NCBI GenBank assembly: GCA_009829735.1
Contig: CM020618.1
Span: 5,144,882 to 5,208,881 of the forward strand
DNA: 64,000 nucleotides
Direction of reading: 5' to 3'
From: Pyropia yezoensis
Taxonomy: Eukaryota > Rhodophyta > Bangiophyceae > Bangiales > Bangiaceae
Below the pieces are notes generated by a model, which was not told where the DNA came from, searched no databases, and worked only from the letters and a program-made list of their open reading frames with translations. Of the stretch, positions 40,163 through 50,602 are shown piece by piece. Position numbers and translations under genes: made by a program. Each line of letters begins with the position of its first letter. Positions within the stretch are counted from its first letter, which is position 1.

Positions 40163-43100
40163 GGGGGGGTACTCCCCTGTGGGTGGTGCAACCTGGCGCG
40201 CATCTAGGTGGTTGCGACGAGCGGAGGACACACAAGGTCTGTCTGACGCTTGCGGTGTGAACAACAGCGGCGCTTGCCATCTTCTTGGTCGATGAGCGGG
40301 ACGCCCAAGAACGGCGGTCTGCTTGTGGGCTCTGCTGATGGAGCCGTTCTTTTTCTTCTTTCTTCATCCCGTGCCACCCGCTGGTTGTTGGGAGGCGCGA
40401 AGGTCGGTGGGGGCGTGTCGCCCGACGGGCGGCGCTGCCACTGATGGTTGCGTACGTGTACGTGTGTTCTCTTGTGGCCACTTGGGTCCTCTGTGGGTCC
40501 ATCTTTGTGTATACCCACCCCTCTTTTTTTCGTGGATGCCCGATCCCTTTGTCCTCTTGGCTCCCGCCGCGACCTCGAGGGTGCGTGTGCTGGGAGGATT
40601 GTGTCGTGCTGTGAGCTGCCTGTGGCACTGTGTGTGATGCGGCGTGTGATGTCTGGTGTATGGGTGCTATATCTGTTCTCCTAGCCTGCTAGCATGTGCG
40701 TGCCTTTATATGTTATTGGCGGCGGGTGTCACGGACTCCCCCCCACGCCTTTTTGTCTCTACATCTTTGGCGCGTTCACCCGTGGAAGGGTATCCGCGCA
40801 TTGCCATGGGGTAGCAGCTTCGCACCCATGGCACGCGCTGCAGTATGGATGGCCAGCAGTCGCGCGGCGCTGGGCGCAACCCCCAACCGACGCGTAGGGG
40901 ACGGGCCGTCGCTGCCACCCGCCGCTCTGCACCTCTTGCGTAAAGGTTGAGGGAGGGTGAGCGGGAGGGAAAGGGGGGCTAGCGGGGTGTGAGAGCGGAG
41001 CAGGTGGTGCCACCGCTCCTGCTGCCGATACGGCCTCTGGTCAGTCCCTGCGCCTGGGCGGCGACTACGCCGAGAGAGCAGCATCGGCGCCGCTGGCCAG
41101 GGTGCCACCGCCCACTGCAGACGGCGACGTCGTGGCCTGTAGGGGCGAGATGTGCCTCCCTCACCACGACACCCCCCCCACCCTACCCCGCTGTCCCCAC
41201 TTCCCCATACGCCCCCTGGCGGACACCACCGCTGCCCCTGCCGTTGCCGCTGCCGCCGCAGCTGCCGCCGCCGCCGGGGTCAGCACCTGTCCCCTCGCGG
41301 GGGCAAGCGCTCCCAAACAGCGAGACCCCTGCTGCCAGCCCCCCCTCCCCCCTCCCCCCTACCCCCCCAACCCAACGGCTAGGCCGCCTCCAGTGCCATG
41401 GCCGGGGGGTGCCACGGTCGGTGCCAAGGTCGACTGGCAGGTCGCTAGCGAGGCTGCCCCCAGGCGCGGGCTAGCAAGGCCCCCGCCGCCACCACCGCCG
41501 CTGCCACCACCGAGGGGCTCTGGGGGGTGGGCGGCGTTCCACGACGGATCCGCCGCTCTGCCGCCGCCCCCCCCCCCCCGTGAGCCCACGGCCACTGCAG
41601 CTGCCGCGGGTCACGGCGGCAGTGCCCCCACTGGCAACTGCGGAGGGACCCCTCCCACACGCAGCCCCAGCCCCCCCCCCATCGCCACCCTTGATGTGCC
41701 ACGGAGCGCGCACCGAGCGCCCAGCTGGCGGCTGCAAGCCGCTGGCGCGGCAGCTCGGCAGCTGCGGCGGTCGCCGAGGACACACCCCCAACCAACCGAA
41801 GGTCCACCAGCCGTCTTCGACTGGCAGGCGCCTCGGTCAAGTCGACCCCGACCCGCTCGGCCTGGCGATCGAGACGTGGTGTATCGGGGCGGTCGACTGC
41901 CACGGCAGTAGCCGAGGCCACCTCTGTTTTGTTTGAACTTTCAAACAGTTGCAGCCTTTTCACGTTTGGATGTATGCATGGGCGGCCTGTGTCAACCGTA
42001 CCTCCCTGACACGTGGCGGAGCAGCCACGACCCCTTGCGCCGAGGACAAGGGATCTTGACCGTGGCTCATTGTTCTCGGCGCAGCGTCGTGAAAGGGCCT
42101 GTTCTCTCCCTGGACGCCGCCGCCGCTGTGGTCGGACGGCCTCCATCACCCATCCCGCCACGACCGCCTCGTCACGGGGTGGCTGTCGACCGCTCGGCAC
42201 CAGCAGCTGGTGGGTGACACTGCGCGTAGGCCTGCGTGTTTGCACAAGGGCGCTCTAAACCTCCAGGCGGCTCAAATGGGCCCCCTCAAGCACCTCGGAG
42301 TCGGTGGCGTGGGCTTGAGGGACCTACCCTTGCAATAGGTAGGCCCAGCCGCCACACCAATGGCAGCCGCCCTCCCACCATCCATAGCCATAGTGGTCAG
42401 CCAGTATGGACGCCGCGGCAGTGAGCGTTGCCGAACCCGACGATCATACCAGCCTGGGCGATGCCGCTGAGATGGCCATCTGCGCAGGGGTTATTCCTCC
42501 TTTTCTCCACCCTCACGGGTGTGGGTGCGCCCACACTGCCTGACCCGTGCACACCGCCTCCTGCGTGTCGCACACATCCTGGATGCCGCCAGTCGCAGGT
42601 TACTGGACCTACCTTGCCGACGCTGCAAGCTATCCGTCTAGTGCCGGCCACAAGAGGCGTCCTACAGCAACATGCGGTAGGGGTGGGTCGTGAGGGGCAA
42701 GTCCCTCGCAGAAGAGGCGCTGGACTGGACCCCTCCCCCCTTTGGAGAGACTCTGAATACACCCCAACTCGCGCTCCTAAGTGCTGCCCTGATATTCCGG
42801 CCCTTCCTGGTATGGGTACAAGGGGCGTCGTGTGCGCGTCAGCTATGTATCGGCTGTTTTGATTTTTACGTGCTCGACGACACCAGCGCGGCGCGAGTGT
42901 GCCTCGCACGCAGCCCCTGTTGCTCCGTTTCCGGCTTGGGGGGGGGATTGCGCGCTTTTTGACTGCGCACTCTCTAACCATCCCCTTTCCTGGCCACGCA
43001 ATCCATTACAACGACGGTCTGGTATGGTACTCACGTGCCGCCGCTGCTACGGGGGTGTGTCAGTCAGGCCGCGTCTGCCGAGTTGTCTCTTGAGAGTCTT

Positions 43101-45827
43101 GTTCGGGGCACTCCACGTGTCTCTCATAGAATCGACCTCTTTTGAGAGAGGGGGTCCCTATTTTCTCATGATCGAGCGTGAGTGGTGTGGCTGAGCGAAC
43201 TATTTCCACATGGCGAAATCAAAGAGGCCGATCGACCGTTTTTTTGTAGGTCTCGGCCGGCTGCTGCTGACAAAAGCAGGAGGGGCTCCAACGAAGAAAT
43301 ACTGTACTGTGCTCGCTCCCACATGAGCAACCGTCTTCGCGTCACCGTCATCGCGTCACCGCCTTCCTCGCGGGTTCTTTGAGGGTTTGCGTCTCCAGGG
43401 GTTCTGACTCTTCGCCAGCGGGTTGCGCGTTTGGGTTGTGGACAGGCCCGCGCGTGATGGTCCGGCTAGTCCGGCAGGGTGCCGCTGCCCCCCTGCGCAA
43501 CGAAGCCACGTGCGCGAAGGATCCCAGCTGCGCTCTTTCCATGGACCCCGCAACTGGGACACTCTCGTGTGCGGCGTTGTCCCGGAGGGTATCCCTTGCT
43601 CCAACCCTGTATTCAGAGCCTGGCACGAGGTGCCAGCAGTGCCACTCGAGATATTCCCGCGATTTGCTTCTTTTCATCGCCTTCCGATCTTGCTCTTTAG
43701 GAACAGAAGCGCCGCTCGCTCCTCACCCACAGCCAATCGGAGCTTGCTGTTCTCTGGATGAAGGCGTCTTGCGTAAGAGACGTGCAGATGTCTTGGGATG
43801 AGCGAGCAAGTCGGGTGGTCCAGAGGGTCTTCCCGGCCAGGGTGCTGGGTTTGGGGGGGGGAGGCAGGGTTCGTGCACACTGTTCCCCCAGAGAAGAAGC
43901 CAGAGCGGGACCGTTAATGTAAGCTTCGCAGCCTTTGTGGGGGCACGTCAGACGGCCATTGGCATGAGGTCCGTCGAGCAACGGCGGCCGCTTTTCTTTT
44001 TGGTCCGTGTGCCCCCCCAAGCGGGTGTGGTGTCCCGTGTGGGAAGTAAGCCGATCGAGTCCAGCGAAGGACGCAGCTGCACGTCACGTTGGCGCTTTGG
44101 CCCGGTTGGTGGGAAGGGCACAGAGCAAAAGCGGTGGTGGCCCCCACTGCATGGCGCAGACAGGGATTTTTGGAGCGTGCGCGCGGGAGGCGGGGGGGGG
44201 GCGGATCCCCAAGTGGAGAGGCGCGCCGGCTTGAGGCGGGGGGGAGCACCATTTCCAACTGTGCCGGCCGCTCGCCAGGCTTCTCGCCCCAAAAGTCACC
44301 TTCCCCGTGCAGCAAGCCTGGGTGCTTTGGATGGGGCTCTCGAGCGCCCGCAAGAGTCCGCCTCCGTGGTCCTCTCCAAGCCTGAGGCTTCCAGCTCACC
44401 CAGCCAGGGGCCCGCCCCCTTCCTTGATCTTTTTCCAGTGCTGTGGGGGCGTCACTTGCCGCCGGATGGCGGCGCCAACGATGAGCCCCTCCCCCACCGC
44501 GCCCCCGCAGCCACCTCCGCTTGAGCCACCCGACCCACGCTTGCCCCGCGGCTCTCTTTCCGGGGCCACAAAGCGCACGGCGGCGGGCCGGCAGAACGGT
44601 CCCGCGTGGTGCCCCCTCCCACACTGCTGGCATACGTCCAAGGCTTTTGTGGGACAGGGACACTGCCAACAGCCGCGGCCGCCGACCAGCACGTTGGCAT
44701 CAAAAGTCGCAAGAGCTGCCAGCACAGCGACAACATTCACCAGAGTGCGACCCCACTCCCCCCCCTGAAAAGTTTTGCCTGAAGGGGCTCTACGGGCACG
44801 GTGGAGGGTAGGTCTGGGGCGTGGGTCGGACGGGTTGAGCCGGCTCCGCCAGCCACAAACGTCGTGTGGGAGTGGGCGGTGCAAGGTCCCAGCCCTCAGA
44901 GATCTCGGCGGGGGCCGCTGGCGCGGCGACGACGGGCCTACCCTCAAAAGATGCTTGGAACGAGCGAAAAGCGGCCATGTCGGATGCTGCGCAGCAGGGA
45001 TGGGAAAGACGAGCCAGTACCTACTGCATGGCGCTATGTGGAGAAAATAAGAGAGTGACGACAGTGGGACAGCGCGGTGGGCAAGGAGTCGCGCGTGCAA
45101 GCAAGCAATGGCCCCCGTGACACGATACCCATGGGTGAATGGGACACCCAGGAATTGTACTTCCAAATTCAATGGCGCGGGTGGTTCGATGTCGAGGATT
45201 GAGTGTATAGAGAGGACGCTCTCGTGAGGCCAACCCTCAGAGACACGTCTGAGACTAAAGACCAGACTGACCGTTGTGCTGCGCCAGCCCCGCTAAGCAA
45301 AGTATCCGCCGACGCGGAAGACACCTCTCAGTGCAGGGGAGGGGCATCTGCTCCGCTGCGGCACTGGTGCTTCCCCGCGCCGGTGCGGGTGGCGCTCGCC
45401 GATGGCACAAACATGAGGCTGGGCGTCCTTGCCTGCAGCCTCACAGCGCGCGTCGGCGGCGGCGTGGCGGCCACCTTGGAGGTGATTCTCTTATCGCACA
45501 AGAGCAGCGGCTGACCTTGTTGGAGGGGCGGCTGCCCAGGCTGTACACCATGCTCCCCGTATAGTGTTGCTGAAGAAGTGGGTGCGTGCCAACAGGTCAC
45601 TTTCGTGGTGGGTCACGGCGGTCCGCACGGGCATCCCCACGGCCGCTTCCCCTGTCCTCGTCGGTACGCATCCCAACATCCGCCGCCCCCCCTGGGGGGT
45701 GGGCGTGCGCACACACGCACCCTCCCCTCCTGCGGGGTGGGTGGGGGAAGCAGAGTGTCAGTGCCTCCCCAACCCCCGCCGCCCCCGACCCCACTCCCAT
45801 CCCTCCACCCGTCCCGCCCCGCCCACC
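40163..45827. other. Intergenic, no gene supported
   Basis: 5.7 kb between the cyclin and APC2 genes. 40200-40700 is a G/T-rich cyclin 3' flank; 41100-41900 is GC-saturated; 41900-45600 has lower GC. On the minus strand near 44600-44710 a short stretch encodes closely spaced cysteines and histidines (CWQCPCP, VCQQCGRGHH), but the surrounding frame is unconvincing. No other gene, RNA or mobile element is recognised. Confidence 0.5.
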
Positions 45828-48675
45828 TCACCCCCCCGTCGGCGCCAGGCGGTACACCCCCGCCACAACAATGAGGCCGCCCGCCTCGACAAGCCCGCCC
45901 AGCAGCTCTGACAGCTCCCCAACACTCCGCTCGTACGGGGGCGACTGCACAAAGATGCCGAGGAGTTTGTGGATGCGCTCCAGCGGCAGGCCGCCCGCAA
46001 AGTTGGCCAGCGCCCCCTTGACATAGTTGGCCAACACCGCCGTGCGGGCGGCGTAGGCGGTGGCGGCGGCCGCCGCCGCCGCCGCTTCAGACGCCTCCCC
46101 TTCCTCCTCCTCCTCCTCAACAGGGCCGGCGGCGGCGCCGTTGGCAGCGGTGCCGTCACCGTCGTCGTCCGCGGCGTCGTCCGCGGCGGCGCTGACAATG
46201 CCGGCGGGGGAGATGGTCAGCACCCGCGCCGCCGTCCACGACGCGAGGGCGCGGCGCAAGACGGGGACGCCGACGTCCAGGGCGGTGGCGAGCTCCCCCA
46301 GCGGCCACGACGGACGGATCTCTTCTTCAGCGCCGTCGCCGCCGCCGCCGCCGCCACCGCCGCCGCCGACCGTAGGACCTGCCGGGCCGCCACCAAACCG
46401 GCGGATGGCGGCGGCGGCAAGGAGGCTGACGTCGGCCACCACCAGCCGCCCCCCTGGCGTCTCGACGCGCACGCGCGCCACCCCCGCGTCGGGGTGCCAC
46501 CGGAGGGTGCGGCCGCCGTGGCCGGCCGACCAGGCGGCCGCCCACGCGCCGGCGGCCGCGTCGAGGCCCGGCCACGCCAGGCAGGTCAGATCGTCAACCC
46601 CGTCGGCGCCCGCGGTGCCCGCCACGGCGCCCGCCGCCAGCGCGGGCCACGCCGTTGCCGACCGCACCAACGGGTCGAGCGCCGGCCCGGTCGGGGGGGG
46701 CGGGGGGGGGGGGGGCGCGTGGCCGTGGGTGTGGGCGGGCGCGGGCGCCTCTGCTGCCGCCGCCGCCGCCGCCGCGGTCGCCGCGGCTGCCCACTCCCGC
46801 GACGCCCGCGCGTCGGCGAGCATCACCCGAGCGGCGGCAACGGCGGAGGCTCCCCAACGGGCGGCGAGGGCGCCCAGGCGGGCGGCCTCCACGTCCAGCG
46901 CGGGTGCCAGCGTGCCGGTGAGGCGCCCCGCGAGCGCGGCGGTGTACTCTTGCAGCAGTGCCTCGGGCGGCAGCGCCACCGCGGTGATGGTGGAGAGGGC
47001 GTCGGCGCCCCACGGGTCGGGCGCCCCCGCCGCCGCGGCGGTGGCGGTGGGGGCGTCTGCCCCATCATTGGCAGCGGCGGCGGCGGCGGCCGACGCGACG
47101 GTGGCACGGCGGCGGCGCCCGCCGCCTCCCCCCCCCCCCACGGCACCCCCCCCGCCGGCCGTTGCGCTCCGCGGTGGCCGCCGGCGGGGCACCCACGCGG
47201 TGTAGGACGGCAGGCGCGCGTCGTCGAGGTCGCTCCCGTCCGACGGGGAGGGCGTCGAGTCGTTCTCGGCCTCCCCGTCGGGCCCCGTAAACGCGGCGGC
47301 CGCAGCGGTCGGCGGCGGCACGACCGCCGACGAGCGTCGGTGGCGGCGGCCACGGCCACCCTCCCCCCCGCCCCCCCGCCCCCCCCAGGGTGGCCGTGCA
47401 GCGCGGCGTACAGCCCCCCCCCCCGGCGGTCGTCGACCATTGCCGCCACCACCGCGCGCGCACAGTCCGGGCGGCGGCCGAGGTAGGCGCCGACGGCGGC
47501 GAGCACCGCCCGGCGGAGCCCCCCCCCCACCCCGCCGCCAACGCCCCACCGGCCAACGGCGGCGGTGGCCCAGCCCACCCGGACGGCCACCTCCACCAGC
47601 GCCGCCGTTGGGGTACCCGGGTGGAGGTGCCCCGCCGTGACGGCGGCGGCGGTGGCGCCCACCAGCGCCGCGCCGCCGTCTGTGACGGCGGCGGCGGTGA
47701 CCAGGTCCCGCCACGCCCCCGAGCGGGCGGGGAAGGCCGTCACCAACCCCACAGCCGCGGGGGTGAGCGTCGCAACCACCGCCACCGCCGCCGCGCGCGC
47801 GGCGCGGGCGGTCCACGCCTCGGCAAGCGCCTCGCGGACCGCGGGGGGGGGGGACCCCGCCAGGCGCGGCGGGAAGGACGTCAGCAGCGCGGTCAGCGCG
47901 GGCGCCACCGTCGCCGCGTGCCACGCCCACAGCAAGGGGAGCACTCGCCGGGAGCCACCGTCGGCGGCGCCCCCGACGCCCCAGCTGCCATTGACCCCCC
48001 CAGCGGCGGCGGCGGCGGCGGCGGCAGCGCCGTCCCCCGCCAGCAGCCCATCTACCGCCGCGCCAATGACCTCCCGCACCAGCCCGTCGACGGCCGCGTC
48101 AAGCGATGACACCAGCCCCAGTTCGAGGGCCGTCGCCGCCAGCTGCGCCGCCCGCGCAGCGGCCAGCTCCCGCACCGCCGCCGCCACTGCCGACGTTGAC
48201 ACACCGCCGACGCCGCCACCGCCGGCGGCACCCCCCCCCCCCCCCCGCGACTCGTCTGCGCCCGCCCCCCCCCAACGGCCGGCGGCGGGAGGGCCTTGCG
48301 CAGGACCGCCTGGAGGCCAGCCGCGACGCCACCCCCGGCACCGCCCGCGGCGCGGCGGGCGGCCGCCCTGAGGGCCAGCCCGTACGGCCCGACCAGCCCC
48401 CCCGTCGGCACGTGCAGCGCCGCCTCGGTGGCGGCAAGCGACCGGAGGCCCGCCGCGGCGGCGGTGGCCGCGGCGGCGAGCGCCCCCTCCGTGGCCGCCG
48501 CCGACGGGTGGGGGGAGAGCGACGCGAGCGCCGAGACGGTGGCGGCCGTGGCGGCCGCGGCGGTGGTGGCGGCGAGGGTGGTGGGCGGGGGGGGGCGCAG
48601 ACGGGGGTGGATAGAGGGGCGGGGGGGGGGGGGGGGGGGGCGCGCCGGGGGTGGGGGGGGAAGAGGCGGGGGCAT
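45828..48675 (-). CDS. APC2: Anaphase-promoting complex subunit 2 (cullin-like), frame broken twice
   Basis: Cullin-homology scaffold of the APC/C ubiquitin ligase, which binds the RING subunit APC11 and drives mitotic exit. ATG at 48675. Coding sequence runs in three successive minus frames: 48675 to about 48235, about 48230 to 47370, about 47390 to 45828; the joins fall at a 16-base C run (48231-48246) and C-rich runs (47371-47387). Recognition is from the C-terminal half: ALLQEYTAALAGRLTG and LAARWGASAVAAARVMLAD (cullin EYxxLLAxRLL and LKxRFG blocks), TLRWHPDAGVARVRVE, LGELATALDVGVPVLRRAL, and the APC2 winged helix YVKGALANFAGGLPLERIHK, then ELLGGLVEAGGLIVVAGVYRL. About 945 codons plus inserts, longer than usual owing to Ala/Gly tracts. 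Both shifts need one extra base, so missing bases in the assembly are more likely than a dead gene; small introns are the alternative. Confidence 0.85.
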
Positions 48676-49386
48676 GGTAGAAACAAGGGGGAGGGGGGGT
48701 GGAGGAGGGTGGAAGGGGGGGATGTGTGGGGAATGGCGGCTTCAGGTCCGTCACGGGCGCAAAAGAGCCCTTACCTCCGCCTCAGAACCAACAGTGGGTA
48801 ATAGATGTGCGCAACTGTGGGGGTCGCCAGACGGACGGACCGGAGAAGATGGTGGGCGGGGACGCGGGTGGCAGGGCGCCAAGCCGGTCATTGTGGCGGC
48901 GATGGCACTTGGGCGTGAGGAGCGTGAGCCTGGCTGGGCGGCGGCTTGAAATCCGAGAGTTAGGTACAGGGGGATCAATTATTGAGAACAACTACGACGA
49001 CGAAGCCGACGCGTACACCACCGAGGGCGACGACAACGACGGTGACGACGACGACAACACCGACGACCGCGCCGGCGAGACGGACAAGGACGAATACGAG
49101 TAAGGGTGAATGTGAATGAGCAGCGGCGGTTCGGGCGAGCGAAACTGCATGGAGACAGGGTTCTCTTCAGCAGCGGAAAAACAAACGAGAAAAAAAAGAA
49201 ACAGGAAGAGACGAGGCGACTGCGGGGGGGGGGAAAGCGAACAAGGAACAAGACGAGATGGGCTGCGGGAGGCACCCGCCCTCGAAAACGCACGAAGTCA
49301 CAGAAGAAAGAGGGGACGGGACACACAGCCTGTGGCCACACACCCACCAGGAAGCCACCGCCAAGCGCCCCCGACGGCGACCGCTT
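48676..49386. other. Spacer between APC2 start and bS16 stop, with acidic-coding GAC-rich tract
   Basis: Contains the APC2 promoter. At 48992-49103 the plus strand is GAC/GAG-rich and reads as an acidic peptide (DDNDGDDDDNTDD) closed by TAA. This could be the last exon of an unseen plus-strand gene or simply a trinucleotide-rich tract; I cannot decide. AT-richer A-rich sequence at 49160-49215. Confidence 0.4.
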
Positions 49387-50211
49387 CTATATCGACGCCG
49401 CCACCGGCCGGCGCACCACCCCCGCCGCCTGTTTCCCCTCCTCACCGAGCGCGTCTGCGAGGGACGGAGGAGGTGCTGCCGGCGGCGGCACTGCCGCCGC
49501 CACCAACGGTGTTTCGGGTATGCTAACCCGCCGAACGACGGCGGGCGTCTTGCGCGCTGTCCGCGACAGGGGCGGCCTCGGCAGGATGCCAGCGTAGCCG
49601 AGAAGGCGGGCCACTGGACGGTGGGAGATGAAGGAAAGCGGGGGGGGGGGGGGGGGAGGGCGGGGGGGGGGTTGCACGTGCAGCAGGAGAGGTTAAGAGG
49701 GGGGGGGTCCACGCGCAGCAGGAGATGTTAAGGGGGGGGGGGGTCACGTGCAGCAGGAGACGTTAGAGGAGGGGAAGGCAGCGAGGAAGACAAAAACAGG
49801 ATGTGGGACAGTGGCAAATGGCAGCAGCAGTGAGGGGGGGGAAAGAGGACAGCGGGAACAGAAGTACGTCAGTTTCCCCCTGCAACGCGGACATTGGAAA
49901 GCAGCGCCCACCGACCTACATCCCTGGCTCGGCCCCCACCCACCCCCCCAGGGTGGCACCGCCGTGCAACCACACGTACCCGTATCACTCGGCTGCGCGC
50001 CCACCGACAGCCAGTACTTGATGCGCCCAACGTCCAGCTCCACCCGCTTCACCCGCGCGGCGACCTCGGCGGCGCTGTGGCCCGCCGCGTTGTAGGTGCC
50101 AACCACATCGAGGTGGCGACCATCCCGGGGCGACCGCCCGTCTGCAACGACGATGCGGAAGAAGGGGAGGTGGCGACGGCCCCAGCGGGCGAGCCGGATA
50201 CGGACCACCAT
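49387..50211 (-). CDS. Small ribosomal subunit protein bS16, mitochondrial type, two exons
   Basis: Component of the mitochondrial small ribosomal subunit that stabilises 16S-type rRNA. Exon 1 is 50211-49980, intron 49979-49614, exon 2 49613-49387; 152 residues. Exon 1 starts MVVRIRLARWGRRHLPFFRI and contains GTYNAAG, VELDVGRIKYWLSVGAQPSD. The donor is G|GTACGTG and the acceptor CCGTCCAG|TG; splicing recreates the GTG codon and gives PSDTVARLLGYAGILP, the conserved end of the S16 core. The first 95 residues match the bacterial S16 length; the remaining 57 form a polar extension. No clear transit peptide precedes the S16 fold, as in some mitochondrial S16 proteins. Red algal plastids generally encode their own rps16, so mitochondrial use is inferred. 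The ATG is set by homology. Confidence 0.9.
49614..49979 (-). other. Spliceosomal intron in bS16 gene
   Basis: 366 nt with GT...AG ends (GTACGTG donor, CCGTCCAG acceptor). Retained, it would put unrelated codons after PSDT; removed, the S16 core is continuous. Carries a 3 x 35 bp minisatellite and long C runs (minus-strand sense). Confidence 0.88.
49675..49779. repeat. 35 bp minisatellite, three units
   Basis: Units start at 49675, 49710 and 49745. Each reads CACGTG (or CACGCG) CAGCAGGAGA then GTTA and a G run. Units 1 and 3 carry the palindromic E-box/G-box core CACGTG. Lies wholly inside the bS16 intron. Confidence 0.85.
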
Positions 50212-50602
50212 CAGGGGGGGGGGGTGGGTGGCGGCAGGAGCGAGTGGCTCGCGGAAAAACGAAGTCCCGGGAGAGAAGAAGAAGAGGAAACAGGGAGGGC
50301 GTATGGGACGGGCAGGGGGGGAGGGCCAGATGAAGGATACCCACGATGAGGCGCAGGCCGAGAGCAGGAAGAAGGAAGCGAAGGGCCGCGCGTCGTACAC
50401 GTCGTTTCGGCGAGAGCGACGTCGATGATCAGACGCGCTGGTCAGACAAGTACAGTATTGATATCCAAGAGGTTTCGGATTGTCTAAAAAGAGGTCTTTC
50501 TCTTCGCAGTTCACTTTTTCAACGGAGCTTTCAGCTGCTATCCACCACGCTGGCGCATCGCCCGTGCGCCACCTCTATCACCGCCCTACGACAGGAGGTG
50601 AG
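50212..50602. promoter_or_regulatory. Bidirectional promoter region between bS16 and SUCO-like gene
   Basis: 391 bp between divergent ATGs. AT content rises to the right (about 50420-50530, including ACAGTATTGATATCC and TCTAAAAAGAG). No clean TATA box. Confidence 0.45.

Noticed and set aside
48699-49103. Plus-strand ORF ending in an acidic tail
   Set aside because: Starts 24 bp from the APC2 start on the other strand and its first 95 codons are patternless; only the GAC-rich tract is kept, as a low-confidence note.
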